This document shows positions 47,003 to 56,758 of a stretch of 64,000 nt of DNA, one piece after another. The position numbers and the translations under genes are program-made. Origin of the DNA: Pseudomonas maumuensis (lineage in GTDB: Bacteria > Pseudomonadota > Gammaproteobacteria > Pseudomonadales > Pseudomonadaceae); contig NZ_CP077077.1 in the NCBI RefSeq assembly GCF_019139675.1, positions 1,674,001 to 1,738,000 on the forward strand, written 5' to 3'. Positions within the stretch are counted from its first letter, which is position 1. Each line of letters starts with the position of its first letter. The notes beneath the pieces are model-generated. The model ran no database searches, was not told the origin of the DNA, and saw only the letters and a program-made list of their open reading frames with translations.

Positions 47003-49579
47003 TCAGAACGCGTAGCGCACTCGCGCCGAGAATGCATCGGCATCGAAGCCCGACTTGCCGACGTAGTCGTAGCTCACGCCGACGCTCACCGCGCCCAGCT
47101 TGTAGTCGACCCCCAGGCCGGCCTCGTAGCTATTGCGCGATACATTGGCGCCACGGGTGACGAAGGCGTTGCTGCCGAGCACGAAGGTGGAGGTGTTCTG
47201 TACTGGGTCGGCGGCAAAGTCGTGGTAGGTCATCAGCTTCAGCTGCGGCTGCAGGGTGCCCGCGCCCAGCGGCAGGTTACCGGCCAGGCGGATGCCGGCG
47301 CCCAGCTCGATGGCTTCGTAGCGCTGGTCCTCGACCTTGAGCGCGGCGGATGAGCCTTTCTCGCGGTAGCCGTCGACATCGACGCGGCTGTAGCGTGCGG
47401 CGACGCGGGGTTCGACCAGCAGGCGCGGATTGACCTGCCAGCCGTAGCCGCCGACCAGGTTCAGGCCTAGCAGGTTGCTGTCGTAGTCGGACTTGGCGCG
47501 GGTGCCGGCGATTTCGCGCTTGCCTTCGTTGTCGTTGAGGCCATAGGTGAGGCTGACATCGACGAAGTAGTTGTCCAGGGTGTAGCTGCCATACAGCGAG
47601 AACGCATGGCTTTGCACCTGGGTCTTGTTGCCGCGCTTACCGTTGACGTCGGTGTCGATGAAACTGTAGGCCGTACCGAGGCTGAGCTGGTCGTTCAGCT
47701 GGCCGTCGGCGCCGATCGCCATGCCCCGGCTGTGGGCGTTGTAGCCGGCAATGCCGTCGCGTCGCTGCTGGCTGGCATCGCTGTACAGCGACTGCATCCA
47801 TACCCTTGGCGCGTGGGAGGGTGCGCTGGCGGTGTGGGTACGCAAGCCGTAGGCGCGACCATCGATGGCGTTGCCGATCAGGCGTTGGCTGGCGAGGGCG
47901 GCCTGTCGCGCGCCATCGCTGACCTCGGGTGCCAACTGCTCGGCGAGCCTGGCCAGTTGCGCCTCGTCGGCGCGGGCGGCGGCAAGGAACAAGGGGTCCT
48001 GATTGCTCAGGCGTGCCAGCAAACCTGCCTGGGAGAGGCTACGCAGCGCCTGTTGCGCATTGCCGTTACCGCCTTGGGCGGTGACGATCTGATCGAGCGC
48101 TTCGGTGGGCTTGGTGCTGACGGTGGCGTAGACCTTGTTGTCCTCGAGGGTGCTGCTCGTGACATTCAGCAGCGCCGAGGTGCTGACGACCTTGGGTGTG
48201 CCGCTGGCGTCGAGCACATTCACCCGACCGGCTTCGAGCAGCAGGTAGCGCGTGCCGCCTGCCTGGAAATCATCGCCTTCCGGGGTCAGGGCGATCCTGG
48301 CGTTCTGGCCGAACTCGGTGATGCCGCTGACCTTGACGATGGCCTCGTTGGGGGCGGTCATCTCGGAGAGCAGCATACCCAGTGCCGAGTTGTCGGCCAC
48401 GCGCAGGTTGCCGTCGATGCGGGTGTGGTCGGAGTCGAAGTGAAGCGTGACGGGAGGATCGCCGGCGCTGCCGACATCGAGCCAGCCGTCGTTCACCAGG
48501 CGGATATCGGCGCTGCCGCGGTTGATGACGGTGGTGCCGTAGGTGCTGTCGCCCTCGACTTCGATGTTGGCGATTCCGGTGAGGGTGCCGTAGATCTCGC
48601 TGCCTTCGCGCAGGATCAGCTCGACCGGGTGACTGCTTGCGCTGGCATCGATGGCGACGTCGGCCCAGAGGCTGCCGCTGTTGAAGATGTTCACGTCGCC
48701 ATTGGCCTTCTGCCAAGGCTGCATGCCTGGGCCATCGAGGGCGACGTTGCCGATTCTGATGGCAGTGCCACTGGTGGTGATCCGGCCGGTGTTGATGATG
48801 TGCCGTCCGAGCGTGTCGGTCAGGGTCGCGCCATCGAGCACGATGCCCTCGGCGCCGGCAAAGATCTCGCCGTGGTTCTCGATGCCGGCAAGCACGGCGC
48901 CGATCGCGCGGCTGTCGGGGCTGGACGTGGCCAGGATGCCGATAGCGTTGCTGCTGGTCGCGCGGATGAGGCCGCGGTTGATGACCTTGCCCTCCAGGTT
49001 GGCGCCGGCCACGTTGATGGCGCGCGCTTCAGGCGAGGAAGCCTCGATGAGCGCCCCCTCGGCATTGAGTACATCGCCCCTGACTAGCGTGGTGCCGGTG
49101 TTGGGGGAGGCCAGGTCAATACCGTAGTTCTGCACGCCGCTGACAGCGAAGACGCCGGTGGTGGACTTGAGCTGGCCCAGGTTGCGCAGGTCGCCGTCGA
49201 CGGTGCTGGCCCGCAGGCGCAGGGCGGCACCGCCGAGGCTGGTGGTCTTGACATTGCCGGTGTTGGTCAGTTGGCCGCCGAGGCTGCTGCTGGCTATATG
49301 GATGCCATCGGTCTGATGCGTGCTGTCGCTGAAAGTCCGGTCGTTGTCATTGATGGCGCTGGCGAGGGACAGGTCACCCATGACCCTGCTGTCGGACAGG
49401 TGAATGGCGTTCCTGTCCCGCCCGGTGAAGCTGCCGGAAATAGTCAGGTCGTCGTTGATGAGCTGATGTTCACGGCGCAACCCGCTGTCGTCCAGTGTGA
49501 TGGTCTGGGCCAGGGAGGGTAGAGGGGCGGCGCTTATGGCGAGGGTGATGAGCGTTTTGCGGACGGTTGGCAAAGCCAC
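47003..49579 (-). CDS. Autotransporter outer-membrane beta-barrel protein (type Va)
   Basis: The protein of about 858 residues has a signal peptide ('LPTVRKTLITLAISAAPLPSLAQ'), a passenger of about 550 residues with repeated short beta strands and 'NTG/NRG' turns (a beta-helix pattern), and a C-terminal barrel of about 280 residues ('RVWMQSLYSDAS' onward) ending in 'VRYAF'. The terminal Phe is the outer-membrane insertion signal. The start is GTG at 49579 with AAGGA upstream; the TTG at 49612 is less likely. No protease or lipase catalytic motif was seen, so an adhesin-like role is possible. It interrupts the usual cheR-flgB neighbourhood. Confidence 0.87.
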   Translation of the reverse strand: MALPTVRKTLITLAISAAPLPSLAQTITLDDSGLRREHQLINDDLTISGSFTGRDRNAIHLSDSRVMGDLSLASAINDNDRTFSDSTHQTDGIHIASSSLGGQLTNTGNVKTTSLGGAALRLRASTVDGDLRNLGQLKSTTGVFAVSGVQNYGIDLASPNTGTTLVRGDVLNAEGALIEASSPEARAINVAGANLEGKVINRGLIRATSSNAIGILATSSPDSRAIGAVLAGIENHGEIFAGAEGIVLDGATLTDTLGRHIINTGRITTSGTAIRIGNVALDGPGMQPWQKANGDVNIFNSGSLWADVAIDASASSHPVELILREGSEIYGTLTGIANIEVEGDSTYGTTVINRGSADIRLVNDGWLDVGSAGDPPVTLHFDSDHTRIDGNLRVADNSALGMLLSEMTAPNEAIVKVSGITEFGQNARIALTPEGDDFQAGGTRYLLLEAGRVNVLDASGTPKVVSTSALLNVTSSTLEDNKVYATVSTKPTEALDQIVTAQGGNGNAQQALRSLSQAGLLARLSNQDPLFLAAARADEAQLARLAEQLAPEVSDGARQAALASQRLIGNAIDGRAYGLRTHTASAPSHAPRVWMQSLYSDASQQRRDGIAGYNAHSRGMAIGADGQLNDQLSLGTAYSFIDTDVNGKRGNKTQVQSHAFSLYGSYTLDNYFVDVSLTYGLNDNEGKREIAGTRAKSDYDSNLLGLNLVGGYGWQVNPRLLVEPRVAARYSRVDVDGYREKGSSAALKVEDQRYEAIELGAGIRLAGNLPLGAGTLQPQLKLMTYHDFAADPVQNTSTFVLGSNAFVTRGANVSRNSYEAGLGVDYKLGAVSVGVSYDYVGKSGFDADAFSARVRYAF

Positions 49580-49741
49580 GGTTTCTATCCTTGGAAAACA
49601 TTGAAAAATCAACGCGCATCCATGCGTGGTTGGAAACCATGGGCTCTCCGATAGTGGCTTCGTGCCACGGCACTGCGCGGGGCGCGAATGCTACCTGTAA
49701 TGCTGGCCAATGGACACGTCTGCTTGACGTCAATTTTTTGT

Positions 49742-49808
49742 TTTGCCGCTTTTGCCGCCTGCCAATTGCCGCTCGCCGCGTTCGAAGCGGAAGCACTTTG
49801 CCGCTTTT
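49742..49808. repeat. Direct 12-mer repeats upstream of flgB
   Basis: TTTGCCGCTTTT occurs at 49742-49753 and again at 49797-49808, 55 bases apart (about five helical turns), 60-126 bases before the sigma-54 promoter. This spacing suits an enhancer-binding protein such as FleR, but no consensus is known to me. Nothing else recognisable lies in the 352-base gap between the autotransporter gene and flgB except the promoter. Confidence 0.4.
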
Positions 49809-49867
49809 CTGGCATTGCCATCTGCCGTATGGCCAGCAACCTCCACTGTTTGCGGGTGCTGCGAGGG

Positions 49868-49884
49868 TTGGCACAGCCCTTGCT
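49868..49884 (+). promoter_or_regulatory. Sigma-54 promoter of flgBCDE
   Basis: TTGGCACAGCCCTTGCT matches YTGGCACGRNNNTTGCW almost perfectly, 48 bases before the flgB ATG. flgBCDE is a FleR/RpoN class III operon in P. aeruginosa. Confidence 0.85.
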
Positions 49885-49931
49885 AAAGCTAAGCCAACGA
49901 AACTCTGGTCAACCTCTGAAGGTTCCCCGAT

Positions 49932-50339
49932 ATGAGCATCAGCTTCGACAAGGCGCTCGGCATCCACGAAAAGGCATTGGGCTTCCGCGCCCAGCGCGCC
50001 GAAGTACTGGCCAACAACATCGCCAACGCCGACACGCCCAACTACAAGGCGCGCGACATGGACTTCTCGTCCGTGCTCGCCGCCGAGTCCGACAAGCAGC
50101 AGAACGGCCGCATCGCCCTGGATCGTACCAACAGCCGCCACATCGAGGCCGAGGGCCTGGCGATGATGGACGACACCCTGAAGTACCGCACGCCGATGCA
50201 GCCGTCGATCGACCAGAACACCGTGGACGCGCAGATCGAGCAATCGAACTACACGGAAAACGCGGTTGGCTTCCAGGCCAGCTTCACCCTGCTCAACAGT
50301 AAATTCAAAGGGCTGGTATCGGCCCTGCGCGGAGAGTGA
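49932..50339 (+). CDS. flgB: Flagellar proximal rod protein FlgB
   Basis: The 135-residue rod protein has the common axial-protein N-terminal motif 'ANNIANADTPNYKARD' and the C-terminal heptad segment. It forms part of the proximal rod in the periplasm with FlgC and FlgF. First gene of the flgBCDE operon, with its stop three bases from the flgC ATG. Confidence 0.95.
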   Translation: MSISFDKALGIHEKALGFRAQRAEVLANNIANADTPNYKARDMDFSSVLAAESDKQQNGRIALDRTNSRHIEAEGLAMMDDTLKYRTPMQPSIDQNTVDAQIEQSNYTENAVGFQASFTLLNSKFKGLVSALRGE

Positions 50340-50341
50340 CC

Positions 50342-50785
50342 ATGTCCCTTGCCAGTGTCTTCAATATCGCCGGTAGCGGCATGAGTGCGCAGAACACGCG
50401 CCTGAACACCGTTGCCTCGAACATCGCCAACGCCGAGACCGTCTCGTCGAGCATCGACCAGACCTACCGCGCCCGTCATCCGGTGTTCGCCACCACCTTC
50501 CAGCAGGCTCAGGGTGGCGCCGGCCAGTCGCTGTTCGAAGATCAGGGCGAAGCGGGCCAGGGTGTGCAGGTCAAGGGCATCATCGAGGATCAGAGCAACC
50601 TCGAGGCCCGTTACGAGCCAAACCACCCGGCGGCGAACAAGGACGGCTACGTCTACTACCCGAACGTCAACGTGGTCGAGGAGATGGCTGACATGATCTC
50701 CGCCAGTCGTGCGTTCCAGACTAACGCCGAGCTGATGAACACCGCCAAGAACATGATGCAGAAAGTGCTGACCCTGGGTCAGTAA
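50342..50785 (+). CDS. flgC: Flagellar proximal rod protein FlgC
   Basis: The 147-residue rod protein starts 'MSLASVFNIAGSGMSAQ', has 'ASNIANAETVSS' and the C-terminal 'PNVNVVEEMADMISASRAFQTN' conserved in axial proteins. ATG 50342 was preferred over a GTG two codons earlier, which overlaps the flgB stop; GGAGAG lies upstream. Confidence 0.95.
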   Translation: MSLASVFNIAGSGMSAQNTRLNTVASNIANAETVSSSIDQTYRARHPVFATTFQQAQGGAGQSLFEDQGEAGQGVQVKGIIEDQSNLEARYEPNHPAANKDGYVYYPNVNVVEEMADMISASRAFQTNAELMNTAKNMMQKVLTLGQ

Positions 50786-50798
50786 GCAGAGAGCCTAA

Positions 50799-51497
50799 AT
50801 GACTACCACCAATACCGATAACAAGGTCGGCAGCGGCTATCTGGAGTCCCTGCAGAAGCCCAACAACAAGAACAACGCCAGCACCGGTCAGGCCGGCAGC
50901 GCGTTGGGCAAGGATGCGTTCTTGCAGTTGCTGGTCACGCAGATGAAGAACCAGAACCCGCTCGACCCGCAGGACAACGGCGAGTTCGTTGCGCAATTGG
51001 CGCAGTTCAGCAGCCTCGAAGGTATCCAGTCGCTGAAGGAGTCGGTCGACGGCATCCTCACCGGCATTGGTTCGTCCCAGGCGCTGCAGGCCACCTCGCT
51101 GGTCGGTCGTTCGGTGATCGTGGCGACCGACAAGGCGGTGGTCGATACCACCAAGAGCTTCAATGGCCAGGTCGTGGTGCCGTCGAACATCACCGAAGGC
51201 AAGGTCACCATCAAGGACAAGGACGGCAACGTGGTCAAGACCATCGAGCTGGGTGCGCAGAAGGCTGGCACCGCTGACTTCATCTGGGATGGCACCAACG
51301 ACAAAGGCGAGAAGGTCGACCCAGGCACCTACACCTTCAGCGCCGAAACCAAGGTCGACGGCAAGGCCAAGACGCTGGCCACGTTGCTGCCGGCCAAGGT
51401 CAACAGTGTCAGCTTCCAGAATGGCAGCGAGATGATGCTCGACCTCGCCGGTATCGGCAAAGTCGGCATCTCCAAAGTCACCACCATCGGAATTTAA
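50799..51497 (+). CDS. flgD: Hook scaffolding protein FlgD
   Basis: The 232-residue protein has the FlgD N-terminal conserved region ('LGKDAFLQLLVTQMKNQNPLDP') and the C-terminal FlgD-type Ig-like and Tudor-like parts. It caps the growing hook and is later removed. Third gene of the operon. Confidence 0.94.
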   Translation: MTTTNTDNKVGSGYLESLQKPNNKNNASTGQAGSALGKDAFLQLLVTQMKNQNPLDPQDNGEFVAQLAQFSSLEGIQSLKESVDGILTGIGSSQALQATSLVGRSVIVATDKAVVDTTKSFNGQVVVPSNITEGKVTIKDKDGNVVKTIELGAQKAGTADFIWDGTNDKGEKVDPGTYTFSAETKVDGKAKTLATLLPAKVNSVSFQNGSEMMLDLAGIGKVGISKVTTIGI

Positions 51498-51527
51498 CGC
51501 CGCAGAATCGGCACAAGGAGCGAGTAC

Positions 51528-52850
51528 ATGTCTTTCAATATCGGCCTTAGCGGTCTCTATGCGGCGAACAAGGCACTGAACGTTACCGGCAACAACATTG
51601 CCAACGTTGCCACCAGTGGTTTCAAGGCTTCGCGCGCCGAGTTCGGCGACCAGTATTCGCAGTCCATCCGTGGTACTGCGGGCGGCAAGACTCAGGTGGG
51701 CAGCGGCGTGAAGACCATGGCGGTCTCGCAGATGTTCAACCCGGGCAACATCAATGGCACCGGCCAGGCGCTGGACATGGCCATCGACGGCAACGGCTTC
51801 TTCGCCCTGAACGACAACGGCTCGCGCATCTACACCCGTTCCGGCGCCTTCTACAGCGACAAGGAAGGCTATGTCGTGAATGCCAACGGCGCCAACCTGC
51901 AAGGCTATCCGGTGGATGAGAACGGCAAGGTCATCCAGGGTTCGCTGACCAACCTGAAGATCGATACTTCCAACCTGTCGCCGAAGCCGACCGGTCGCAT
52001 CTCCGAGACCGTCAACCTGAACTCCAGTGATGCCGCGCCTTCGGTTTCTCCATTCGATCCGACCAATGTCAAAAGCTACAACTACACCTTCAATACCCCG
52101 ATCTATGACAGTCAGGGTAACGAGCACCAGATGAACCAGTACTTCGTCAAGGATGCCGGCACCAACTCCTGGACCATGTACACCACCATCGATGGTCGCA
52201 ACCCCGCCAACCCGGCGCTGACCACTCCTCTGGCCAACAAACTGCCGTTCACCACCGGAGGCAAACTGGACACTGCGGCCATGGCTGCTGGTGCGGTCAC
52301 GGGTGGCCTGACTATCGCTCCCGACAAGACCTTCCAGTTGACTAACTGGGTGCCGGCCGAGAAGAACGCCGCAGGCGCCTGGGTTGGCAATGGCGCCACC
52401 GCACGTGCCGGCGGTGTGACCCTGGATATGCTGGCCACCACCCAGTACAACGCGGCCTCGGCCACCACCGCCAAGGACCAGGACGGCTATGCCACCGGTG
52501 AGCTGGCCGGCCTGACCGTGGATCAGAGCGGCAACATGTTCGCCAACTTCACCAACGGCCAGAACAAGGTCATCGGCCAGGTGGTGATCGCCAACTTCGC
52601 CAACCTGCAGGGTCTGACGCCGGTCGGTGCCACCGCCTGGAAAGAGTCCTACGCTTCGGGCGTGCCGATCATCGGCGAGCCGGACACCGGTACCCTGGGC
52701 CGTATCGCTGGCAGCTCCCTGGAAGACTCCAACGTCGACCTGACCGGTGAGCTGGTCAACCTGATCAAGGCGCAGAGCAACTACCAGGCCAACGCCAAGA
52801 CCATTTCCACCGAAAGCACCATCATGCAGACCATCATCCAGATGACCTGA
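51528..52850 (+). CDS. flgE: Flagellar hook protein FlgE
   Basis: The 440-residue hook subunit starts 'MSFNIGLSGLYAANKALN', contains 'GNNIANVATSGFKASR', central FlgE domains and the C-terminal 'VDLTGELVNLIKAQSNYQAN'. It polymerises into the hook outside the cell. An intrinsic terminator follows. Confidence 0.95.
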   Translation: MSFNIGLSGLYAANKALNVTGNNIANVATSGFKASRAEFGDQYSQSIRGTAGGKTQVGSGVKTMAVSQMFNPGNINGTGQALDMAIDGNGFFALNDNGSRIYTRSGAFYSDKEGYVVNANGANLQGYPVDENGKVIQGSLTNLKIDTSNLSPKPTGRISETVNLNSSDAAPSVSPFDPTNVKSYNYTFNTPIYDSQGNEHQMNQYFVKDAGTNSWTMYTTIDGRNPANPALTTPLANKLPFTTGGKLDTAAMAAGAVTGGLTIAPDKTFQLTNWVPAEKNAAGAWVGNGATARAGGVTLDMLATTQYNAASATTAKDQDGYATGELAGLTVDQSGNMFANFTNGQNKVIGQVVIANFANLQGLTPVGATAWKESYASGVPIIGEPDTGTLGRIAGSSLEDSNVDLTGELVNLIKAQSNYQANAKTISTESTIMQTIIQMT

Positions 52851-52866
52851 TGATCGTGGCGTGACT

Positions 52867-52891
52867 AAGCCCCTGCTTGCAGGGGCTTTTT
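52867..52891 (+). terminator. Intrinsic terminator after flgE
   Basis: AAGCCCCTGC and GCAGGGGCTT form a stem followed by a run of five T including the stem end. Confidence 0.85.
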
Positions 52892-52919
52892 CACATCTGG
52901 CAGTGCGGAGGGCGATGTC

Positions 52920-53114
52920 ATGAAAAAGCTGTCGGTGTTCGTGGTGGTGGCCGGTGCGTTGCTGGTTGCGCTGTCGCTGCGTGCCGCGCCGGCGCCCTGG
53001 TATCAGTGGCAAAGCCTGGCGACCGGTCGTTACATGTGCTCGGCCAACGATCCGGGCGAGGGCTGGAAGCGGCATTCCGGCCCCTATAGGAACGGCGCTT
53101 GCCGTGACGACTGA
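52920..53114 (+). CDS. Small secreted hypothetical protein
   Basis: The 64-residue protein has a signal peptide ('MKKLSVFVVVAGALLVALSLRAA') and a short mature part with two Cys ('GRYMCSAND', 'NGACRDD') that could form a disulfide. GGAGG precedes the ATG. A small gene at this place between flgE and flgF is also present in P. putida as I recall; function unknown. Confidence 0.75.
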   Translation: MKKLSVFVVVAGALLVALSLRAAPAPWYQWQSLATGRYMCSANDPGEGWKRHSGPYRNGACRDD

Positions 53115-53183
53115 CGCGCGGTTGCCGCCTGCGGCAACTAATCGCCGACAAACTGACGCCAGGCGCCATTGAATGCCCTGAAA

Positions 53184-53200
53184 GCCCTGTGTTACAGGGC
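53184..53200 (+). terminator. Short hairpin before flgF
   Basis: GCCCTGT and ACAGGGC with a three-base loop, followed by CTTTG. A weak terminator of the small upstream gene; another stem, GTTGCCGC/GCGGCAAC, lies at 53121-53138. Confidence 0.5.
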
Positions 53201-53210
53201 CTTTGTAATG

Positions 53211-53227
53211 TTGGTTCGATAATTGCT
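53211..53227 (+). promoter_or_regulatory. Sigma-54 promoter of flgF-flgL
   Basis: TTGGTTCGATAATTGCT matches YTGGCACGRNNNTTGCW with correct GG-GC spacing and two mismatches, 49 bases before the flgF GTG. Confidence 0.75.
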
Positions 53228-53275
53228 TTTCCCTTGCCAACGATAGCGCGGCAAGGTTCGCGTAGAGGAGATGCT

Positions 53276-54016
53276 GTGGACAAGATGCTTTATGTGGCCA
53301 TGACCGGCGCCAGCCAGAACGCGCTGGCGCAGAAGGCCCATGCCAACAACCTGGCGAACGTTTCCACCAACGGCTTCCAGCGTGACCTGGAGCAGGCCCG
53401 TTCGATGCCGGTGTTCGGCGACAGCTTTCCGGCGCGTGCCTTTGCCATGACCGAGCGCCCGGCCACCGATTTCAGCGAAGGGGCCCTGGTCGAGACCGGT
53501 CGCGAACTGGATGTGGCGGTTGCCGGCAAGGGGTTCATCGCCGTTCAGGCGCCGGACGGCAGCGAAGCCTACGTACGCACCGGCAGCCTCAATATTGACG
53601 CCCTGGGCGTGCTGCGTGCCGGTAACGGCATGCCGGTAATCGGCAATGGCGGCCCGATCGCGATCCCGCCGGAGCAGAAGGTCGAGGTTGGCGACGACGG
53701 CACCATCAGCATTCGCGCCATGGGCGAGGACCCGCGGGTGATGGCCGAGGTCGACCGGATCAAGCTGGTCAACCCGGATATCAAGGGTTTGACCAAGGGC
53801 CCGGACGGCATGATCCGCACCACCAGCGGCCAGCCGGCCGACGCCGATGTCAACGTGCGTGTGGTGTCCGGTTTCCTGGAGTCGAGCAACGTCAACGCCG
53901 TCGAGGAAATGACCTCGGTGCTGGCGCTGTCCCGCCAGTTCGAACTGCACGTCAAGATGATGAACGCGGCCAAGGAAGGCGATGAAGCCATGGCTCGGGT
54001 TTTGCAAATCGGCTAA
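53276..54016 (+). CDS. flgF: Flagellar rod protein FlgF
   Basis: The 246-residue rod protein has '[15 protein letters not shown]' near the N-terminus and 'SNVNAVEEMTSVLALSRQFELH' at the C-terminus. GTG 53276 with GAGGAG upstream gives the expected N-terminus; the longer frame runs through the promoter. First gene of the flgFGHIJKL series. Confidence 0.93.
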   Translation: MDKMLYVAMTGASQNALAQKAHANNLANVSTNGFQRDLEQARSMPVFGDSFPARAFAMTERPATDFSEGALVETGRELDVAVAGKGFIAVQAPDGSEAYVRTGSLNIDALGVLRAGNGMPVIGNGGPIAIPPEQKVEVGDDGTISIRAMGEDPRVMAEVDRIKLVNPDIKGLTKGPDGMIRTTSGQPADADVNVRVVSGFLESSNVNAVEEMTSVLALSRQFELHVKMMNAAKEGDEAMARVLQIG

Positions 54017-54064
54017 TTACATTTGAACGGGTGCCGTAAAACAGGCGCACGAGGAGAACACTAA

Positions 54065-54850
54065 ATGCTTCCGGCTCTTTGGGTCGCTAAAACCGGCCTG
54101 TCCGCCCAGGACACCAACCTTGCGGTCATCTCCAACAACCTGGCCAACGTGTCGACCACCGGCTTCAAGCGTGATCGCGCCGAGTTCCAGGATTTGCTCT
54201 ACCAGATCAAGCGTCAGCCTGGCGCGCAGTCGACCCAGGATAGCGAGCTGCCTTCGGGCCTGCAGGTCGGTACTGGCGTGCGCATCGTCGGCACCCAGAA
54301 AAGCTTCACCGCCGGCAGCCTGCAGACCACCGAGAACCCGCTGGACATGGCGGTCAACGGTCGCGGTTTCTTCCAGATCCTGCAGCCTGACGGCACCGTG
54401 TCGTATACCCGTGACGGTACCTTCCACCTGAACTCCGACGGCCAGATCGTCACCGCCAACGGCTTCGCCCTGGAGCCGGCCATCGTCGTGCCGCCGGACG
54501 CGCAGACCTTCACCGTCGGCAAGGACGGCACCGTGTCGATCACCACGGCGGGCAACCCGGCCGCGCAGGTTATCGGCAACATCCAGACCGCCGACTTCAT
54601 CAACCCGGCGGGTTTGCAGGCCATCGGCGGCAACCTGTTCTTCGAGACTGCCGCCAGCGGCGCGCCGCAGGTCGGTACGCCGGGCCTGAACGGTTTTGGC
54701 ACCACCGAGCAGCAGATGCTGGAGGCGTCCAACGTAAGCACCGTCGAAGAGCTGGTGAACATGATCACCACCCAGCGCGCCTACGAGATGAACTCCAAGG
54801 TCATCTCCGCCGCCGACAAGATGCTGTCGTTCGTCACCCAGCAGCTGTAA
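54065..54850 (+). CDS. flgG: Flagellar distal rod protein FlgG
   Basis: The 261-residue protein has '[22 protein letters not shown]' and the C-terminal '[22 protein letters not shown]' typical of FlgG, the distal rod. AGGAGAA precedes the ATG. Confidence 0.95.
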   Translation: MLPALWVAKTGLSAQDTNLAVISNNLANVSTTGFKRDRAEFQDLLYQIKRQPGAQSTQDSELPSGLQVGTGVRIVGTQKSFTAGSLQTTENPLDMAVNGRGFFQILQPDGTVSYTRDGTFHLNSDGQIVTANGFALEPAIVVPPDAQTFTVGKDGTVSITTAGNPAAQVIGNIQTADFINPAGLQAIGGNLFFETAASGAPQVGTPGLNGFGTTEQQMLEASNVSTVEELVNMITTQRAYEMNSKVISAADKMLSFVTQQL

Positions 54851-54929
54851 GCCCTGGCAGCCCGCCGGGTGCGGGCCGCTGACCATTCGCTCGCTGTTGC
54901 AGCGCCTGTTTCGCCTAGAGGTAAGAGTC

Positions 54930-55625
54930 ATGAAGCGTCTGTTGTCCGTTTTCGCCCTGGGGGGGGCGGTGTCGTTGGCCGGTTGCGTCGCGCCGACGCC
55001 CAAGCCCAACGATCCGTACTACGCGCCGGTCCTGCCGCGCACCCCGTTGCCGGCAGCGGCCAACAACGGTTCGATCTACCAGGCCGGTTTCGAGCAGGGC
55101 CTGTATACCGACCGCAAGGCGTTCCGGGTTGGCGACATCATCACCATCACCCTCAACGAGCGCACTTCGGCGAGCAAGAACGCCGGCTCGCAGATTCAGA
55201 AGAACAGCAAGGCCAACCTTGGGTTGACCTCGCTGTTCGGTACCGTGCCCAACACCAACAACCCGCTGGGCAGCGGCGATCTCACCCTCGAGGCCGGTTA
55301 CAGCGGTGACCGTTCCACCAAAGGTGACAGCAAGGCGACCCAAGGCAACACCCTGACCGGTTCGATCACCGTCACCGTGGCCGAGGTGCTGCCCAATGGC
55401 ATCATCGCCGTGCGCGGCGAGAAGTGGATGACCCTCAATACCGGCGAGGAGCTGGTGCGCATCGCCGGCCTCATACGTGCCGACGACATCGCCACGGACA
55501 ACACCGTGCCGTCCACCCGTGTGGCCGACGCGCGCATCACCTATTCGGGCACCGGCTCGTTCGCCGATGCCAGCCAGCCCGGTTGGCTGGACCGTTTCTT
55601 CATCAGCCCGCTCTGGCCTTTCTGA
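54930..55625 (+). CDS. flgH: Flagellar L-ring lipoprotein FlgH
   Basis: The 231-residue protein has a lipoprotein signal peptide with lipobox 'SLAGC' (Cys near residue 18) and the conserved '[18 protein letters not shown]'. It forms the outer-membrane L ring. ATG 54930 gives a proper signal peptide; the upstream start does not. Confidence 0.94.
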   Translation: MKRLLSVFALGGAVSLAGCVAPTPKPNDPYYAPVLPRTPLPAAANNGSIYQAGFEQGLYTDRKAFRVGDIITITLNERTSASKNAGSQIQKNSKANLGLTSLFGTVPNTNNPLGSGDLTLEAGYSGDRSTKGDSKATQGNTLTGSITVTVAEVLPNGIIAVRGEKWMTLNTGEELVRIAGLIRADDIATDNTVPSTRVADARITYSGTGSFADASQPGWLDRFFISPLWPF

Positions 55626-55637
55626 GTACGGATGACC

Positions 55638-56747
55638 ATGTTCAACGCTAGGCGGTTGATTGCCGCGACACTGCTTCTGTCCTTCGCCTTCGGTGCCCAT
55701 GCCGAACGCTTGAAGGACATCGCCAGCATTTCCGGCGTGCGCGCCAACCAGTTGATTGGCTACGGTCTGGTGGTAGGCCTGAACGGCACCGGTGACCAGA
55801 CCACCCAGACGCCGTTCACCCTGCAGACCTTCAACAACATGTTGTCGCAGTTCGGTATCAAGGTGCCGCCGGGGTCGGGTAACGTGCAGTTGAAAAACGT
55901 TGCGGCGGTGTCGGTGCATGCCGACCTGCCGGCCTTCGCCAAGCCTGGGCAGGTGATCGATATCACCGTGTCTTCGATCGGTAACTCCAAGAGCCTGCGC
56001 GGCGGCAGCTTGCTGATGACGCCACTCAAGGGCATCGACGGCAACGTCTACGCCATCGCTCAGGGCAACCTGGTGGTGGGCGGCTTCGACGCCGAAGGCC
56101 GTGATGGCTCGAAGATCACCGTCAATGTCCCGTCGGCTGGCCGCATTCCGGGTGGCGCCTCGGTGGAACGGGCGGTGCCGAGTGGATTCAATCAGGGCAA
56201 CAGTCTCACCCTGAACCTCAATCGTCCGGACTTCACTACCGCCAAGCGCATCGTCGACAAGGTCAACGAGCTGCTGGGCCCGGGCGTGGCGCAGGCAGTC
56301 GACGGTGGCTCGGTGCGGGTGACCGCGCCGATGGACCCCAGTCAACGTGTAGATTACCTGTCCATTCTCGAGAACCTCGAGATCGACCCGGGCCAGGCCG
56401 TGGCCAAGGTCATCATCAACTCGCGCACCGGCACCATCGTGATTGGCCAGAACGTCAAGGTCTCGCCAGCGGCGGTGACCCACGGCAGTTTGACCGTGAC
56501 CATTACCGAAGACCCGATCGTCAGCCAGCCGGGGCCGTTCTCCAATGGTCAGACTGCGGTGGTGCCGCGCTCGCGGGTCAACGCCGAGCAGGAAGCCAAG
56601 CCGATGTTCAAGTTCGGCCCGGGTACCACGCTGGATGAGATCGTTCGTGCGGTGAACCAGGTTGGCGCGGCACCGAGCGACCTGATGGCGATTCTCGAAG
56701 CCCTGAAGCAGGCCGGCGCGTTGCAGGCCGACCTGATCGTGATCTGA
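55638..56747 (+). CDS. flgI: Flagellar P-ring protein FlgI
   Basis: The 369-residue periplasmic protein starts with a signal peptide ('[16 protein letters not shown]') and then '[26 protein letters not shown]', the hallmark of FlgI. It forms the P ring with help from FlgA. An ATG two codons earlier (55632) is the alternative start. Confidence 0.95.
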   Translation: MFNARRLIAATLLLSFAFGAHAERLKDIASISGVRANQLIGYGLVVGLNGTGDQTTQTPFTLQTFNNMLSQFGIKVPPGSGNVQLKNVAAVSVHADLPAFAKPGQVIDITVSSIGNSKSLRGGSLLMTPLKGIDGNVYAIAQGNLVVGGFDAEGRDGSKITVNVPSAGRIPGGASVERAVPSGFNQGNSLTLNLNRPDFTTAKRIVDKVNELLGPGVAQAVDGGSVRVTAPMDPSQRVDYLSILENLEIDPGQAVAKVIINSRTGTIVIGQNVKVSPAAVTHGSLTVTITEDPIVSQPGPFSNGQTAVVPRSRVNAEQEAKPMFKFGPGTTLDEIVRAVNQVGAAPSDLMAILEALKQAGALQADLIVI

Positions 56748-56758
56748 GGACGCCAGGG

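Noticed and set aside
50721..53240. 839-residue minus-strand frame opposite flgD-flgE
   Set aside because: Long antisense frames are common in GC-rich flagellar genes; it is low-complexity Gly/Val/His-rich and opposes well-defined genes.
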